Assembly (NCBI GenBank): GCA_035578175.1
Contig: JAQMRL010000004.1
Span: forward strand, 40,505,401-40,569,400
Reading direction: 5' to 3'
DNA length: 64,000 bases
From: Catonia carolina
Taxonomy: Eukaryota; Arthropoda; Insecta; Hemiptera; Achilidae
Part shown: piece after piece, positions 45,291 to 58,400 of the stretch
How the letters are laid out: each line of letters starts with the position of its first letter
How positions within the stretch are numbered: the first letter of the stretch is position 1
Notes under the pieces: generated by a model
Seen by the model: only the letters and a program-made list of their open reading frames with translations
Databases searched by the model: none
Told to the model about the DNA's origin: nothing
Program-made: the position numbers and the translations under genes

Positions 45291-45404
45291 AAAAGTGTTC
45301 ATGGTGAAATTTAATTTTACTCACGCAAAAAAAAAATCCTAGATAAATTCAGCGATTAAATTAGGCAATTTTTTGAAATGACAATTCCCAATAATAAATT
45401 TAAA

Positions 45405-45592
45405 GGGTCACTGCCTCCGTGGTGCAGTGGTTAGCGTGTTAAGCTGCAAAGCATACGATCTCAAGTTCGATTCCCGGCTAGTGTCTGGGAAATTATTACA
45501 TGTTAAAACTCGTTGATAATATCTCACAATCCTTTGTAATCACTAATAACCAAGGAGTTGGTGAGACTTTAAACAATCTAAATAAATTATTG
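45405..45592 (+). repeat. SINE-3 copy (tRNA-derived)
   Basis: CTCCGTGGTGCAGTGGTTAG (A box) and AAGTTCGATTCCCGGC (B box), then a tail to ATTGTTGTTTAGG, where the R400 copy starts. Confidence 0.8.
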
Positions 45593-46004
45593 TTGTTTAG
45601 GTCAACAGCCAAAAGGCTGGCTTGTACCTGAAGAAGTTTTACTAAGTAAAAACGTGGAGTAAGGTGGTTCACTATTGCTTTCCTCGCTGAGTTGAAAGAG
45701 TATGCTTATCAGTATGCCAGGCCCTCCGAAAAGCACCCACTTTCAACCTTGCAAATGACACCTTTACTTTATTCACCACAGGGCCTGGCTGTAAAGTGAA
45801 ATTCATTACTCTCAAAGGAGATAACTCTGACTAGTGACTTTTACACCTCTACTCCTTATACACCTCTTCTGTTCTTAAATAGTTCAGTCATATAATTGGC
45901 TGACTATGTGATAAGAAACAGAACTATTTTTTGTAGCCCTGGAACCAACAGATTGAGTATAATTAATTTATCACTCCACCTGCTCGTTATGGACAACTAA
46001 ATAA
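45590..46004 (-). repeat. R400 repeat, copy 5
   Basis: GTCAACAGCCAAAAGGCTGG to CCACCTGCTCGTTATGGAC. Confidence 0.87.
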
Positions 46005-46984
46005 ATTATAAAAGTTGAAAAAAATATTTATACTAAATTTTAAACAGATCTAGTTCATTATACCGTTCGTATTTTATTTACATTTTAGTTTTGCAACAAA
46101 AATTGCCAATATTTTTAAAAAGTTTACAAGACAGGTATTTTTATTTAACCTTTTCCCCAAATAAGGCTGACTAATAAATAATAATAAAAATAGGCTAATG
46201 AATAATATACAGGCCTAAATGTAATAAAAATACACACATATGACGGAAATCATGAGTATTAAGGACAAAATCGATTCAGTGTACTGATAATTTTTTACGT
46301 GTACAATTTTTAAATCATATAATGAAAGGATTGTAATACGAACGCTTTCACATTGGTTATTACATAAATAATTTTGCAAAAACCAAATTAGAACAAAGAT
46401 TACATAAATATTTTACGCTGTTAGTTCATTAACCTTAACGGTTGTGAAACAATATTGCCTTCCCGACCTTACAGAACGTGCTTAATTTTAAAGGCAGGAA
46501 ATTCATTTTTTATAACTTTTATGTTAAAATATTTTTTATCATTAAGTTTACGGAAATATTAATAATTGTAAAATAATTTTTAACAATGTAAAAAAGGTAA
46601 TTTTACTGTGATCGTATAATTATTTATGGTTTTTAAGCATATTATTTAAAAGTTACATCAAGGCCGTTTTAAAAAATAATATATTTTATTAGGGTTCCTA
46701 ATTCCCATAAAATTTTATCTATTAAAAATCAGTTACATACAATAAAAAAATCAACTAAAAAATTATTATGAAATAATGATTTTTTTATGATTATTATATG
46801 TTGCATTAACTTATCTGGTTTTGAATATGATGATTATTGCAGCGCAGCAGTAGACGTGAATACAATTGAACTCAGAATTGTTCCAGGGCCTTGCACATTA
46901 TAAAACCCGGTATCTTTTACTACTAAGGAAAGACGGTAATGACATTTTTAATAATTATAATTTTAAATTATTTGGCTTCAGAAT
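46005..46984. other. Intergenic, AT-rich
   Basis: No coding signal or named repeat. Confidence 0.5.
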
Positions 46985-47220
46985 AAAATTCTGGTGTGAA
47001 ACACACACGAATTTCTCTTGTCAGTGTAAATAACGAACAATATAACTTATGTTTAATCGTAACTACATTGCTATCAGTTTTCGAGTTCCGCGAATATCAG
47101 GAGAGTATAAATTTACAGAGATTCCTCTTTCAAACTAGTAAACAATGTAAAATGAAAAACATAACCTAATTTTAATCATGAGTGAATGACGCAAAATGAA
47201 AATCAACCTCCGTATAACTT
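46985..47220 (-). repeat. ACTTTC TIR repeat, copy F (right end)
   Basis: Inverted orientation: GGTGTGAAACACACACGAAT, the TIR as TTTCTCTTGTC, then ATAACCTAATTTTAATCATG and TTGCGTCATT-type text on the reverse strand. Confidence 0.7.
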
Positions 47221-47860
47221 TAAAATCGATATTTTCTCACTCGATCGAGAACACTCGATTTTTTTAAAATAGAGTGTTCTATTATTCATATTTTTATACT
47301 CAACATCATTAAATTGTTGTAGCAGTACCACTATTTGACTACAACTTTGATTTTTTTGAACTAGTAAATCCGCCTGAATTCTTTCACTAAAATGCTTAGA
47401 AATTGTTATAATTTTTTTACCTTCGGTCATATTTTCTAAAGTGAATTTGGCTAGGTTGTATTTATTTTGGAAATAACTAATCAAATCTAGGTTCCCATTA
47501 CTATTATAATGTCCCAACTCTAAATATTGCTGAATACGTCTTTTCGTATGCTCATTCCAATATACCATCAAGAATTCAGCTTCAAAATCAGACCAACACG
47601 TAAATTTACATAAAATTGTTTGAAACCAAAAAAGTTTTGATTATCTTCCAATCAGCGTACATGATAAAATCTTTACCATACAAATTTATGTAATTTTTTA
47701 TTCCTTCTAAATCTAATAAAGATTGCGACTAAACCTGAAAATTTTGGTATTTCTTGACATTTCAAAATATTTTTCATATTAATTTCACCTTCGTATACTT
47801 TTCCTTTATCTCCACCACTCGTTTTAAAATCTATTTTTTTAATATTTGATAATTCAGAAT
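47203..47860 (-). pseudogene. Gag-like retroelement remnant
   Basis: The minus frame 47203-47571 encodes a coherent Lys/Gln-rich protein: YWNEHTKRRIQQYLELGHYN, GNLDLISYFQNKYNLAKFTL, KIITISKHFSERIQADLLVQ. An upstream piece, frame-shifted (47673-47860), reads KCQEIPKFSG. The helix-rich pattern WSDFEAEF...YWNE..R..I..YLELG resembles short Gag proteins of insect retroelements, as I recall them. No zinc knuckle. It lies between two ACTTTC copies. It could be a host gene exon, but frameshifts argue against that. Confidence 0.45.
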
Positions 47861-47874
47861 TAATCGACTGTTCA

Positions 47875-48818
47875 CCGGAAATACGCGTTTTTAGGCCCCC
47901 TGAACCTGTTTGTAAATCGCTAAAACATGTTTTTAGCAATCGGTCTCTGTGTGAACAATATATCTCAATTGTTTTGAATGTCCACTGTTCTGCAATTACT
48001 GCTAATGCAGACGGTGAAGGATAAAATTATTTTTGTAACGTACGAAAATATGCCGTGCCTGAATGGGATTCGAACCCAAGACCGCATGATGAGAGGCGAG
48101 CACGTTACCGACTACGCCAATGCGGGCGGCTTAGTTAATATCTCAAGAGCGGAATATCATATAAAATGAAACTTGGAGCTTAATTTAGGACTCGACACAA
48201 ACATTTTTATCAAAATCGGTCAACCGGAAGTAATAGTTTATTCGTACATATTTAAACTTTTTTGTAATTTTCTCAAACACGGGTCAAACGATTTTTTTTG
48301 GTGGCCTCGTAACCTATATTTTTTATTTTTCACAAGTTAGGGTAAGCGCAATGTCTCCTGAAATTTTTGGGAAGTCTGAGCTCGGGTGATAAAAAATATT
48401 ATTTTAAGATTGCTGCCTTATGCACTCTGGGGCAAAATTTTATAATAAAAGTTGTAGTAAATCTACAAAACCTGCAAGTTTTATTTCTAACTTTTTTTGT
48501 AGAACGCTTAGTTTAGTGTTAATTAGTGATTTTCTGGATTTTTTCATCAAATCTGTAAAATATGGATTTTTTTAATATGCGGCTTTAGTATGCATTTCAG
48601 GACAAAAGTGTACAGTAAAAGTTATAGGAAATTAAAAACCCTACAACTTTTATTTCAAGGATTTTCTTCTACAGAGCCTAGTTTAGCGTCAATTACTGAT
48701 TCCCCGATTTTAAAGTCGAAAAGACGTTGATTTTCATTTTGTATCAATCACTCATGATTAAAATTAGGTTATATTTTTTATTATTTACATTGGTAAGAGA
48801 AAGTCTTGTGACTATTTC
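47875..48818 (+). repeat. ACTTTC TIR repeat, copy G (left end missing), with SINE-1 inside
   Basis: Starts at CACCGGAAATACGCGTTTTT. The conserved blocks follow, interrupted by a SINE-1, to the right end ATTGGTAAGAGAAAGTC. Confidence 0.82.
47972..48132 (-). repeat. SINE-1 copy, tail type A
   Basis: GTCCACTGTTCTGCAATTAC, GGGATTCGAACCC, CGCATGATGAGAGGCGAGCA and head CCAATGCGGGCGGC. Confidence 0.92.
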
Positions 48819-49261
48819 CAAACAGATTTTAAAAAATCGTAATTCGGTTAACTATTTCAATGACTTAGGCCCTATTAGTGTCTTATTGTAAATGAAATTA
48901 TGTACAGAAATAAAGAATTATTATTATTTTCTATACTTGCTTTAATAACTACCATGACATAATTAAGTAGCACCTCTAAAAATTTTCAACTCCCTTCTCT
49001 AAGGTTGGAAATGATCCGCTCGTAGCGCAGGCACAATTGCTAGTAAAGTACGAATTTTAACCACGAGCTTTAGATAATCCTGAGGAGCAAACGTTTCTCA
49101 GGAAGCGAGAAATTTATTAAGACAAATTTCGAAAAAGAAAATAAATTATTTCCTTAACAATATTAATTCCTTAATTTTATTGGTCAATTCTACATAAAGG
49201 ATACCAGAATATAAAGTAAAAATGAAAATGATGGGAATAATTTTCCTTTATAATTTTTCAG
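48819..49261. other. Upstream of sulfotransferase coding exon
   Basis: Ends with a pyrimidine-rich acceptor TTTATAATTTTTCAG, so an untranslated exon should lie further upstream. None was identified. Confidence 0.5.
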
Positions 49262-49471
49262 GAAAAAATATGTTTCCTCATACTATCGAGCCGGTAGAGA
49301 AAGAACAAAATGAAAAGCTGATGAATTACTTTAAAGGAGAACGTAAAGGATTCTGCAGAGTTGGACCTCAAAAATATTTGTTACCATTAAGATATGTGGA
49401 CCAAGCCGAAGGATATTATAATATGCCATTAAGAAAGGATGATGTGTGGATATTAACATATCCTCGTTCAG
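49262..49471 (+). CDS. Sulfotransferase coding exon 1
   Basis: ATG at 49270. Encodes 67 codons to ILTYPRS and the first base of the split Gly68. The donor GTAAAT is at 49472. Confidence 0.92.
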
Positions 49472-52400
49472 GTAAATTCTACATTTAATTATTAACAATT
49501 TTTCTAAGACGTTTTTCTTTAAAATTCAATAATAAAAATGGAGTGTTGTTTAGGTCATCACTCGACAAGTTGCTCTGAACCTCAAGGGGCTTTACTAAAT
49601 AAAACGAGGAATGACTTGGTTTAGAAGTGCCTTCCTCACTAAGTAGAAAGAGTATGCTTATCACCATGCCATACCCTCTGAAAAGCATCTACTTTCCACT
49701 CTGCAAATGACACCTTCACTTCATTCACCACAGCCCTTCACTGTTCTCAATAACCTCATTTCTACCCACAGCAACCTATCTCGTTTCCGTTTGAAAACTG
49801 GCCACGTCTCACTTTAATAAAACACCTCACGTATCGCCAGTCTTATATAACTTTAATCTTGTTTCTTTCCAAGACTTTTGGTTTAACGTTTTTTTGTATA
49901 GTTGTGCAATATTCTTTTGTACCAATCTCTTAAATTGTTGGTTAGGTCATCAGCCGAAAGGCTGGTTTGAACCTCTAGAGGCTTTACTAAGTAAAACAAG
50001 GAGTGAGGTGGTTTACCATGCCTTCCTCACTGAGTGGAAGAGTATGCTTATCAGATTGCTCTCTAAAAAGCATCTACTTTCCACCCTGCAAATGACACCT
50101 TCACTTCATTCACCAAAGGGTCTGGTTATATAATGATGAAATTCATTACTCTCAGAGGAGATAACTCTGACCAGTGTTTTTACACCTGTACCTCTTCTAT
50201 TCTTAAATGTTTCAGTCATACAATTGGCTTTTTGATAGTAAACAGAAATATTTTTTGTAGCCCTGAAACTAGCAGATCGAGTGCAAATAATTTAGCATTC
50301 CACCTGCCTGTTATGAGCAGATAAAACCATTATACACGATAAAAAAAATTTCGCCGAATCAGAAATTAAAGTCTTTGTTCTCTCTATTACACCGTAAATA
50401 ACACTAGTCTATTGAACAAAAACCAAAATTGTCACAACTACCTAATTAGGCCGATGTGGATGCGGTCAAATTAGGAATTGGTCACTCTGCGGTAGTAAAA
50501 ATATGTACAGAGAGCTATGGCATTTTGTTTTGTTAACAAAAATAAAGATTGGTTTCACAGTCGAAAAGGAGAGTAAAATTTCACTGTACTTTTGAAGAAA
50601 AATATTTCATACGAAGAAAATTTGGTCCTGATGTTGATTACCTCGGTTGTAAAGCAGCTTGCAGCTGGCAGGAAGCCAACTGCATTATAGTTCCCAGCAA
50701 GAATCTAGAAAATGATACAAAACGCTAATTAAAACCCAACGTGGTTTCTGATAAACCTGTGTAGATGACGCGACTTCAATAATAAATTCATAACCACTTG
50801 TATGTATTTTATAATCTTCTTATATGATTGATAGTAAATTAATTGTGCTAGTTAATTATTTGGTTTTTCCAAATTAACATATATTATTCATATGTTTTTC
50901 CTTTGTAGAATTTTCATTTATTGTAATGAAAATACAACATTCCGAATCAAGTAAATTGTTTATTGTACAGAAGGTCAAAAAATTGTTTTTAAGTCAGTTA
51001 GGTAACGATTTTTCTTCCTACGTCCAGCCATTTATAATATATATCTTAATACATATACGATTTCTGTATTGATTACAAAAAATGTTCGTTATTTTATCAA
51101 TAGGATCATCTTACATAAAAAATAAAAGTCCATAGTATTTCAAGGACAGTATTTCATTTGATTTATCAAGTTTCCGTCTTTTGTGTCCTCTAAATATTAA
51201 TGCATTTTCTTATTAAAAATCTAAAACCGGAAAATTATATCGTCAGTTTTTTGTTAGGTTGAAAAAATTTAGTTGTATAAATTATAAATTACCGGAAAAC
51301 CATAATAAGGTTCATGTAAAATTTTGTTGCCAAATTTCTTTTGATGTTATCCGTTAGTTTATTACACTAAATATCTCAGTACTGGATAAGGCCTGCATAA
51401 AACGAAAGTAAAGACTGCCTAAATGATTTACTCACTCATTTATCTCAAATTCTTCTCGATAACCTACAGTTGTTTCAAATTATGAAGATAGTAACTTTTC
51501 CCCTGAGGGATATTTTAAATTTTTTTAAAAACAATGTCCCTATTTGAAATAAAAAAATTCCCTGTACAATTTTTACTTTCTCTTGTCTGTATAAATATGT
51601 AAGAAGAAAAGTATTGTTTTCACGTCGATTTTTCACCGAATACACACGTTTTCAGACCTACTGAACCCAAAATGTTTTTAGACATTGCTCTGTGTGTGTG
51701 TGTGTGTGTGTAAAAATATCTGAAGAACGGAACATCGTACGAAGTTGAAACTTGAATTTAAAGTTAGGTAGCTACTACTAGAGAACCCAACATGAAATTT
51801 TTATCAAAATCGGTCAAACGGAAGTTGTAGTTTATTCGTCAGATTTTTACTTTCTCTTAACTACATGAATTTATAGGAAGGAAAGTATTTTTTTCATGTC
51901 GATTTTTCAAAATCAAGTTTTCACCGGCTCTACACGTTTTCAGACCCCCTGAACCCAAAAAAACATGTTTTTAGCGATTGGTCTCTCTCTGTGTGTGTGT
52001 GTGTGTGTGAACAGAATATCTCAAGAACGGAACATCGTACGAACTTGAAACTTAAGTTAGATACCACTAGAGGATCCGAGACGAACATTTGCATCAAAAT
52101 CGGTGAACCGAAAGTAGTAGTTTAATCGTGTCATTTTTCACTTTTTTGCGATTTTCTCAGAAATGGCTCCTACGTTTTTTTTTAAAAATCTCCTCATTTA
52201 CTACATTTTTTATGCTCTACGAGATAGGGTAGGCGCCATGTCTGCTGAAATTATTGGGGAGGCTGTGCTTTCGTAAAAAAAATTATTTTTTTTACGATTG
52301 CGGCTGTAATATGCATTTTAGCGCAAAAATGTAATAATAGTTGTAGAAAATTTAAAAACCTACAACTTTAATTTCAAACATTTTTTTGTATAACGCTTAG

Positions 52401-55400
52401 TTTCAGCGGTAATTAGTGATTTGCTGTTGTTTTTTTCATGAAAATCTGTAAAAAATGGATTTTTTTAAGATTTCGGCCGTAGTATACATTTTACGAAAAA
52501 AGTGTATAATCAAATTTATAGGAAATTAAAAGATCTACTACTATAATTTTAAGCATTTTTATCTTTAGAACCTAGAAGCGTCAAAATAGTGATTTCCTTA
52601 TTATTAAGCCAAACTAAGGTTGGTTTTCATTTTACATCATTCGCTCATAATTAAAATTTATTATGTCTTTTGAGGCTAGTTTTTGTTTATTTTTAATGTT
52701 TTATTACTAATGTGAGTTTATATTGTTCGTTATTTGCATTGACAAGAGAAAATTGTGTGAATGTTTCACACCAGATTTTTTTTTGTTATTTTAGAGACAT
52801 TCTGTATCTTGTATTATTATACATAGGAAGATTTGTGAAAAATATGAATATATTTTGAAAGAACATTCAAATTATAACACCTTGACTAAAATCTTTGGAA
52901 GAGAATCAAAATCAGTAGACTAATAATTCTTACCATGGATTAATTAAAACACATAAAAATAATACACCTACTTTAGACAAGTTTTTATAAATAAAATATG
53001 ACAAGACTTATTAACCGGTTGTGAACTAAAGTACTTATTATGCAAATCAAATTCTGTTGAATAATAATAAACTAAAGTTATAATTTATGTAACTTAATTT
53101 TACTTGCAATCCTAAATAGTTGAATTGGCCTTAACCTTCAAATTTTAATAAACTGTAGTTGTAAAAAATTAAATATGGTACGAATTTATCCTAATTTTTC
53201 AAGGTCATATACTGAAAAAAAAATTGATTAAAAATGACTTTCTATTTTGGTAATTAAATTTAGAAAGTTACACAGAACTGATACAAAAAATTTACAAATT
53301 TGTGTAGCTATTTAAGTCATTATCGAAAAGACTAAATTGAAGCCCTAGAACTCTAAATCTACAGTATGTTTAAAGAAGTAACGTTTGTTTGATAATATGA
53401 TATAATATCAGGGTAATAACGAAAAAATACCCGAAACTACCAGGGTCAATATACTCGTATAAACTTTCCCATTTTTGTTGTCATCAGTCTCTCGACTGGT
53501 TTGATGCAGTTCTCCAAGCTGTTCAATCTTGTGCAAGTCGTTTCATATCTACATACCTGTAACACCCTGCATCTTTTGTAATTTGCTTTATATATTCTAC
53601 CCTTTACCTCCCCCTTCAATTCCCCTCCATTTGATAGACCAATACCTGGATGTCTTAAGATATGCCCCACTAGCCTATCCCTTCTTCTGGTAAGGTGCTT
53701 CCATATACTTCTTTTTTCATCCACTTGCCTAAGAACCTCTAAATTACTTATTTTGTCCACCCACCTAATCTTTAACATTTTCCTATAACAACACATTTCA
53801 AAAACTTCTATTCTCTTCCTTTCTACAGCCCCTATCACTCACGTTTCACGTCCGTATAAACTTTCCCATAACAGAAATAAATAAATAAATATAAATATAT
53901 ATTGTCGTAAAGGTATTAACAGTCGTATACATTATCCATAACAGGCAGGTGTGTTAAATTATTTTCACTCGATCCCAGGGCTACAAAAATAGTTTTGTTT
54001 CCAATCAAATGGTCAGCCAATTATACGACTGAAGCATTTAAGAAGAGAAGAGGTAGAGGTGTAAAATACACTAATCAGCGTTATTTCCTCTGAAAGTAAA
54101 GAATTTCATCATTATACAGCCAGAATTTGTGGTGAATAAAATGACGGTATCACTTGCAGGGTGGAAAGTAGATGCTTTTGAGAGGGCCTGGCACGCTGAT
54201 AAGCATACTTTTCACTTAGTGAGGAAGGCATGGTATACCACTTCACTCCTCGTTTTACTTAATAAAGTCTCTGCTAGATGTGCAAACCAGCCTTTTGGCT
54301 GATGGTCTAAACAATATTCCTTTCCCGGCTTACCGCTTACTTATACCATCAAAATCATTAAAGCCCGTTTTAAATAATTTTGATTTTAAAAATTTTACAT
54401 ATGAATTAAATATTATTAATTTATTTTATTATTTTTAATTATGGATCAATATTAATGCAGTATAAATCGTACACCTATACCTAATCTCCTAATTCCTTAT
54501 TAGGCTCTATTAAATTCGTTATTAATTTCCTATTCTAATAATCTGGCACGTTTTTAAAGCCGTATGTTGTTTACTAATTAGATTTATTAGATTTTTAGAT
54601 TAAACACCATGTTGGGAGTGTAGCATTACACGTGAGTGAAACGTGGGTGACAGGGGCTGTAGAAAGGAAGATAATAGAAGCTTTTAAAATGTGGTGTAAT
54701 AGAAAAATGTTAAATATTAGGTGTTTGGACAAAATAAGTAATTTAGAGGTTCTTAGGCGAGTGGACGAAAAAAGAAGTATATCGAAGCATCTTACCAGAA
54801 GAAGGGATAGGCTAGTGGGGCATATATTAAGATATCCAAGTATTGGGCTATCAATAATGGAGGGTAATATTGAGGGAGTAAATTGTAGGGAGAGGCAAAG
54901 ATTAGAATATAGGCCTATAAAGCAAACTACAAAAGACGTAGGGTGTTATAGGTAGGTGTATAGATATGAAACGACTTGCGCAAGATAGAATTACTTGGAG
55001 AACTGCATCAAACCAGTCGAAAGACTGATGGCAAAAAAGAAATACTTTTAAAGTGCATTTTTTTTGGAAATGTATATATTTTTTAAAAGTCTTTGTTTAT
55101 GAGCTCTAATGTAGTTTTAAATCGCTTTTGTACTGTGTTACTAAATAAAAGAAGAAAACACCTACCCTACGACATGGCTTTTATTCATAGTTGGGTAGGT
55201 CAATTTCCTCCACCTCGTACATTGAGAATTGTTGTAAATTTGTTACAGATTTTTGAAAGAATATCTTTAGAAATAATTACAAAAAAATGGAAATAAAGTT
55301 TTATTGTTATTATTATTATTAAATTACATTCATGTAATAATTGGTACTGATTAAAATCATCCAATGTGAAGGTTGTTTCTAGTAGCTTATAAACTGAAAT

Positions 55401-58400
55401 CAGCGTTCATTTTTTTGTATTGAAAATGGTTATTTAATTATCCTATAAATAATAAATGAGATCATTAATATTTTTGTATTGAGCTGTAAAATTAATCACG
55501 TAGAAAGAAAATTACGATGGAAGATTAAGCCTTTGGACTAGAACAGTCAAACATGAGCAAACACTAATTGAAGTCACAGTTCAGCTGTAAACAATGTAAA
55601 ATAAAAACCATAACCTAATTTTAATCATGAGTGAATGACGCTAAGTGAAAATCAATCTACGTAGAACTACAAAATACGAAAAATCATTAATTAACGCTAA
55701 ACAAGGCTCTATCGAAAAAATGCTTGAAATAAAAATCGTAAATGCCGACCGCATTGGCGTAGTTAGTAACGTGCTCGTCTCTCATTATGCGGTCGTGGGT
55801 TCGAATCCCACTCAGGCACGGCATATTTTCATACGTTACAAAAAATCATTTCGTCCTCACACATTTACACTCTAACGTCGTCGCATTACCGTTGCAGTTG
55901 ATGCGACGTTAAATAAATAAATTTATAAATATCGCAGGTTTTATAATTTTCCATAACTGTAGTTTACCTTTGTCATATAACCTCTTACTAGGTTATATTA
56001 TAACCTAGTAAGAGCAAAAATCCCTTTTTTACAGATTTTAATAAGCAAAATAGAGAAAACCGAAAATTGACGCTAAACTAAGCGTTGCAGGAAAAAATGT
56101 TTAAAAGAAAAGTGTTAGGTTTTTTAATTTCCTACAACTTTAGTTACGTGTACTGTTGCTGTAAAATGCATATTAAGGCCGTAATCTTGAAAAAATATTT
56201 TTTTTTACTACGAGAGCACAGCTCCCACGAAGTTTAGCAGATTAGCGCTTACCTTATCATGTAGAGCATAAAAATATTGCGACAATATCTAAAGGGAATG
56301 TGGGTTCGAGAATATTCGAGGAAGACCGAGAGATTGAAAATGCTAACGTAAATAATAAGAGTAATAAATAGCGTTTTCCAAGAAGTAGTTAGAAGTATTA
56401 TGTGTTATATAAATGATATTTTATTGTAAAGGTAGCTATTAGAGTGCACATTAATTTGTTCAGGTAATGTGAAAGAGTCGAGTCGAGTCGGGTACCTATT
56501 TAGATAATTGGCCTTTAAGTAACACCTTCTATTCAATCCTAATTTTTGTTTACAGTTTTTAAGATTTATCCAGAGGCCGTCAAAGGGATTTCGTATTTTA
56601 TTATTATATCGGAAATCTCTGTCTTTTCTCGCACTCTCCATTAGCCTACCCATAAGCGCCGGTTTGTTTACGATCTAGTTTAAGTCTCCATTTATCTGTT
56701 TGAGTGAGTGAATCGCGTAGTGGTTAACGGTTACGTTCGGAGTAGACCAGCGTTACTGTAAATTAATCTCTATAGTTTAACGTTTATTTACTCTGTATCA
56801 TTTCTGTAAGTAGTATTAAGTAAATTAATCAGGTTATTTATTGTATTAGTTAATTATAATTAGTTATTATTTATTAAGTAATTTAATCGTAATTTACTTG
56901 CAGATTTTAGTCACTTATTTAATTGTACTAAATACTTGTAATTTTAAACTTTAGTGTGTTAATTATTTAATTTTAACAGCTGATTTTCAGAGACGAAGGT
57001 TCCTGGTTCAAATCCTAGTAAAGGTAGCTTACTTTTACACGGATTAGAATACTAGACAGTGGTTACCGGTGTAATTTGATGGTTGGGGTTCAGTTAACCA
57101 TGCTCTCTCAGGAATGGTCGACCTGGGTCTGTACAAGACTACACATCATTAACACGTCATACACATCATCCTCATCTCATTGGGTCATGGGGTTGCTTAT
57201 TGTTCTGGATTGAACACATTGCAACGTAGGCTACACATATTAGGAATTAAGAAAAAAAAATTAATTTAACCAGATCCCGAAACGGACCTTAGAGATAAGT
57301 GTCACAATATAAAAATAGGATAAAATATAAAAATAGAATGTAGATTTGAATTACCATGGTCGACAGAATAGATCTCTTCTGTTTACCGTGAGAATTACTA
57401 TCTACGGATACCAAAGCTTTTACACGTGTTACTTTAGCCACTCCTATCAACCCCTGAATAACAAATATTTTGATTTTTTTGTACAACTACGCTACGCAGT
57501 ATATAAAAATATCTAAACTATGTATACAGCTCAATATAAAATTGCTACACCAAAATGGCTGGAATATTGAATCTAAAAATGATTGATAACAAAGTTTAAA
57601 TTTTGTTTCTAGGTACAACTTGGTGTCAAGAACTAGTTTGGTTAATAAATAACAATTTAGACTTCAAGACATCTTTAAATACACCAATGGAGAAAAGATT
57701 TCCGTTTTTGGAGTAAGTATTTATCTTAACAATTTATTTAATAGACTAGTATTAGAAGAATGTAAAGGAAATCATTGGTCATAAAGATTAATAAACGGTG
57801 CACGACCTTCAACTTCGACCGGTGGGCAAATATTTTAGTATGAACTAAAAAATAATGAGAAAAATTGTTGGGCGCCAGCTCTGTCAGCAGAGCATGAGAA
57901 AAATAAATAAAAAACTTTATTTCCTTTCGTTAAATTAAATATTTAATAGATCTATTACTAACTAAATTAACTAACTACAAACAAAATTATCCTAACCTAT
58001 TTTATTTAAAATATAGCCAACCTTCTTTTTGCTGCGACGTTACCTAATACAAAAACAAAAAAATTAGAAACCCTTAATAAATATACGAATAAATTTACCT
58101 CGAATTAAATATGTGCCCCCTTTTTTCTTCTTTTCTTTGTTCTCTTGGTCACTCTCGTCTCCTTATCACTTCTTCAAATTCTGCTCCTTCTTCGCAAACT
58201 CCTCTTTTTCACTCTAAAGTCCCAAGGGAACTGATTGTGAATTTCCTGGGTCTGAACCAGGAAACTTCTGGTTAACAAGCCTCCCTCTCCCATCAACCAA
58301 CCTAGAGGGCCAACCGGAAGGAGAACTACCCCAGTGATTGGTAGGTGGAGAAACGCCCAAAAACACAGAGGGAGAAATGCAACCGTCTAAACAATATCAG

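Larger units (their letters stand above)
55580..56282 (-). repeat. ACTTTC TIR repeat, copy I (both ends truncated)
   Basis: Reverse-orientation blocks CATAACCTAATTTTAATCAT, GCTAAACAAGGCTCTATCG and, after a SINE-1, CACCTTATC-like text ending ATGTAGAGCATAAAAATATT. Confidence 0.78.

Noticed and set aside
45405..45475. A true tRNA gene
   Set aside because: A and B boxes are present but the acceptor stem does not pair and a SINE tail follows; the same holds for the SINE-1 and SINE-2 heads.
50500..50760. Possible missing sulfotransferase exon in the first intron
   Set aside because: Exons at 49471 and 57613 already join perfectly in the PAPS loop; translation here shows stops and no motif.
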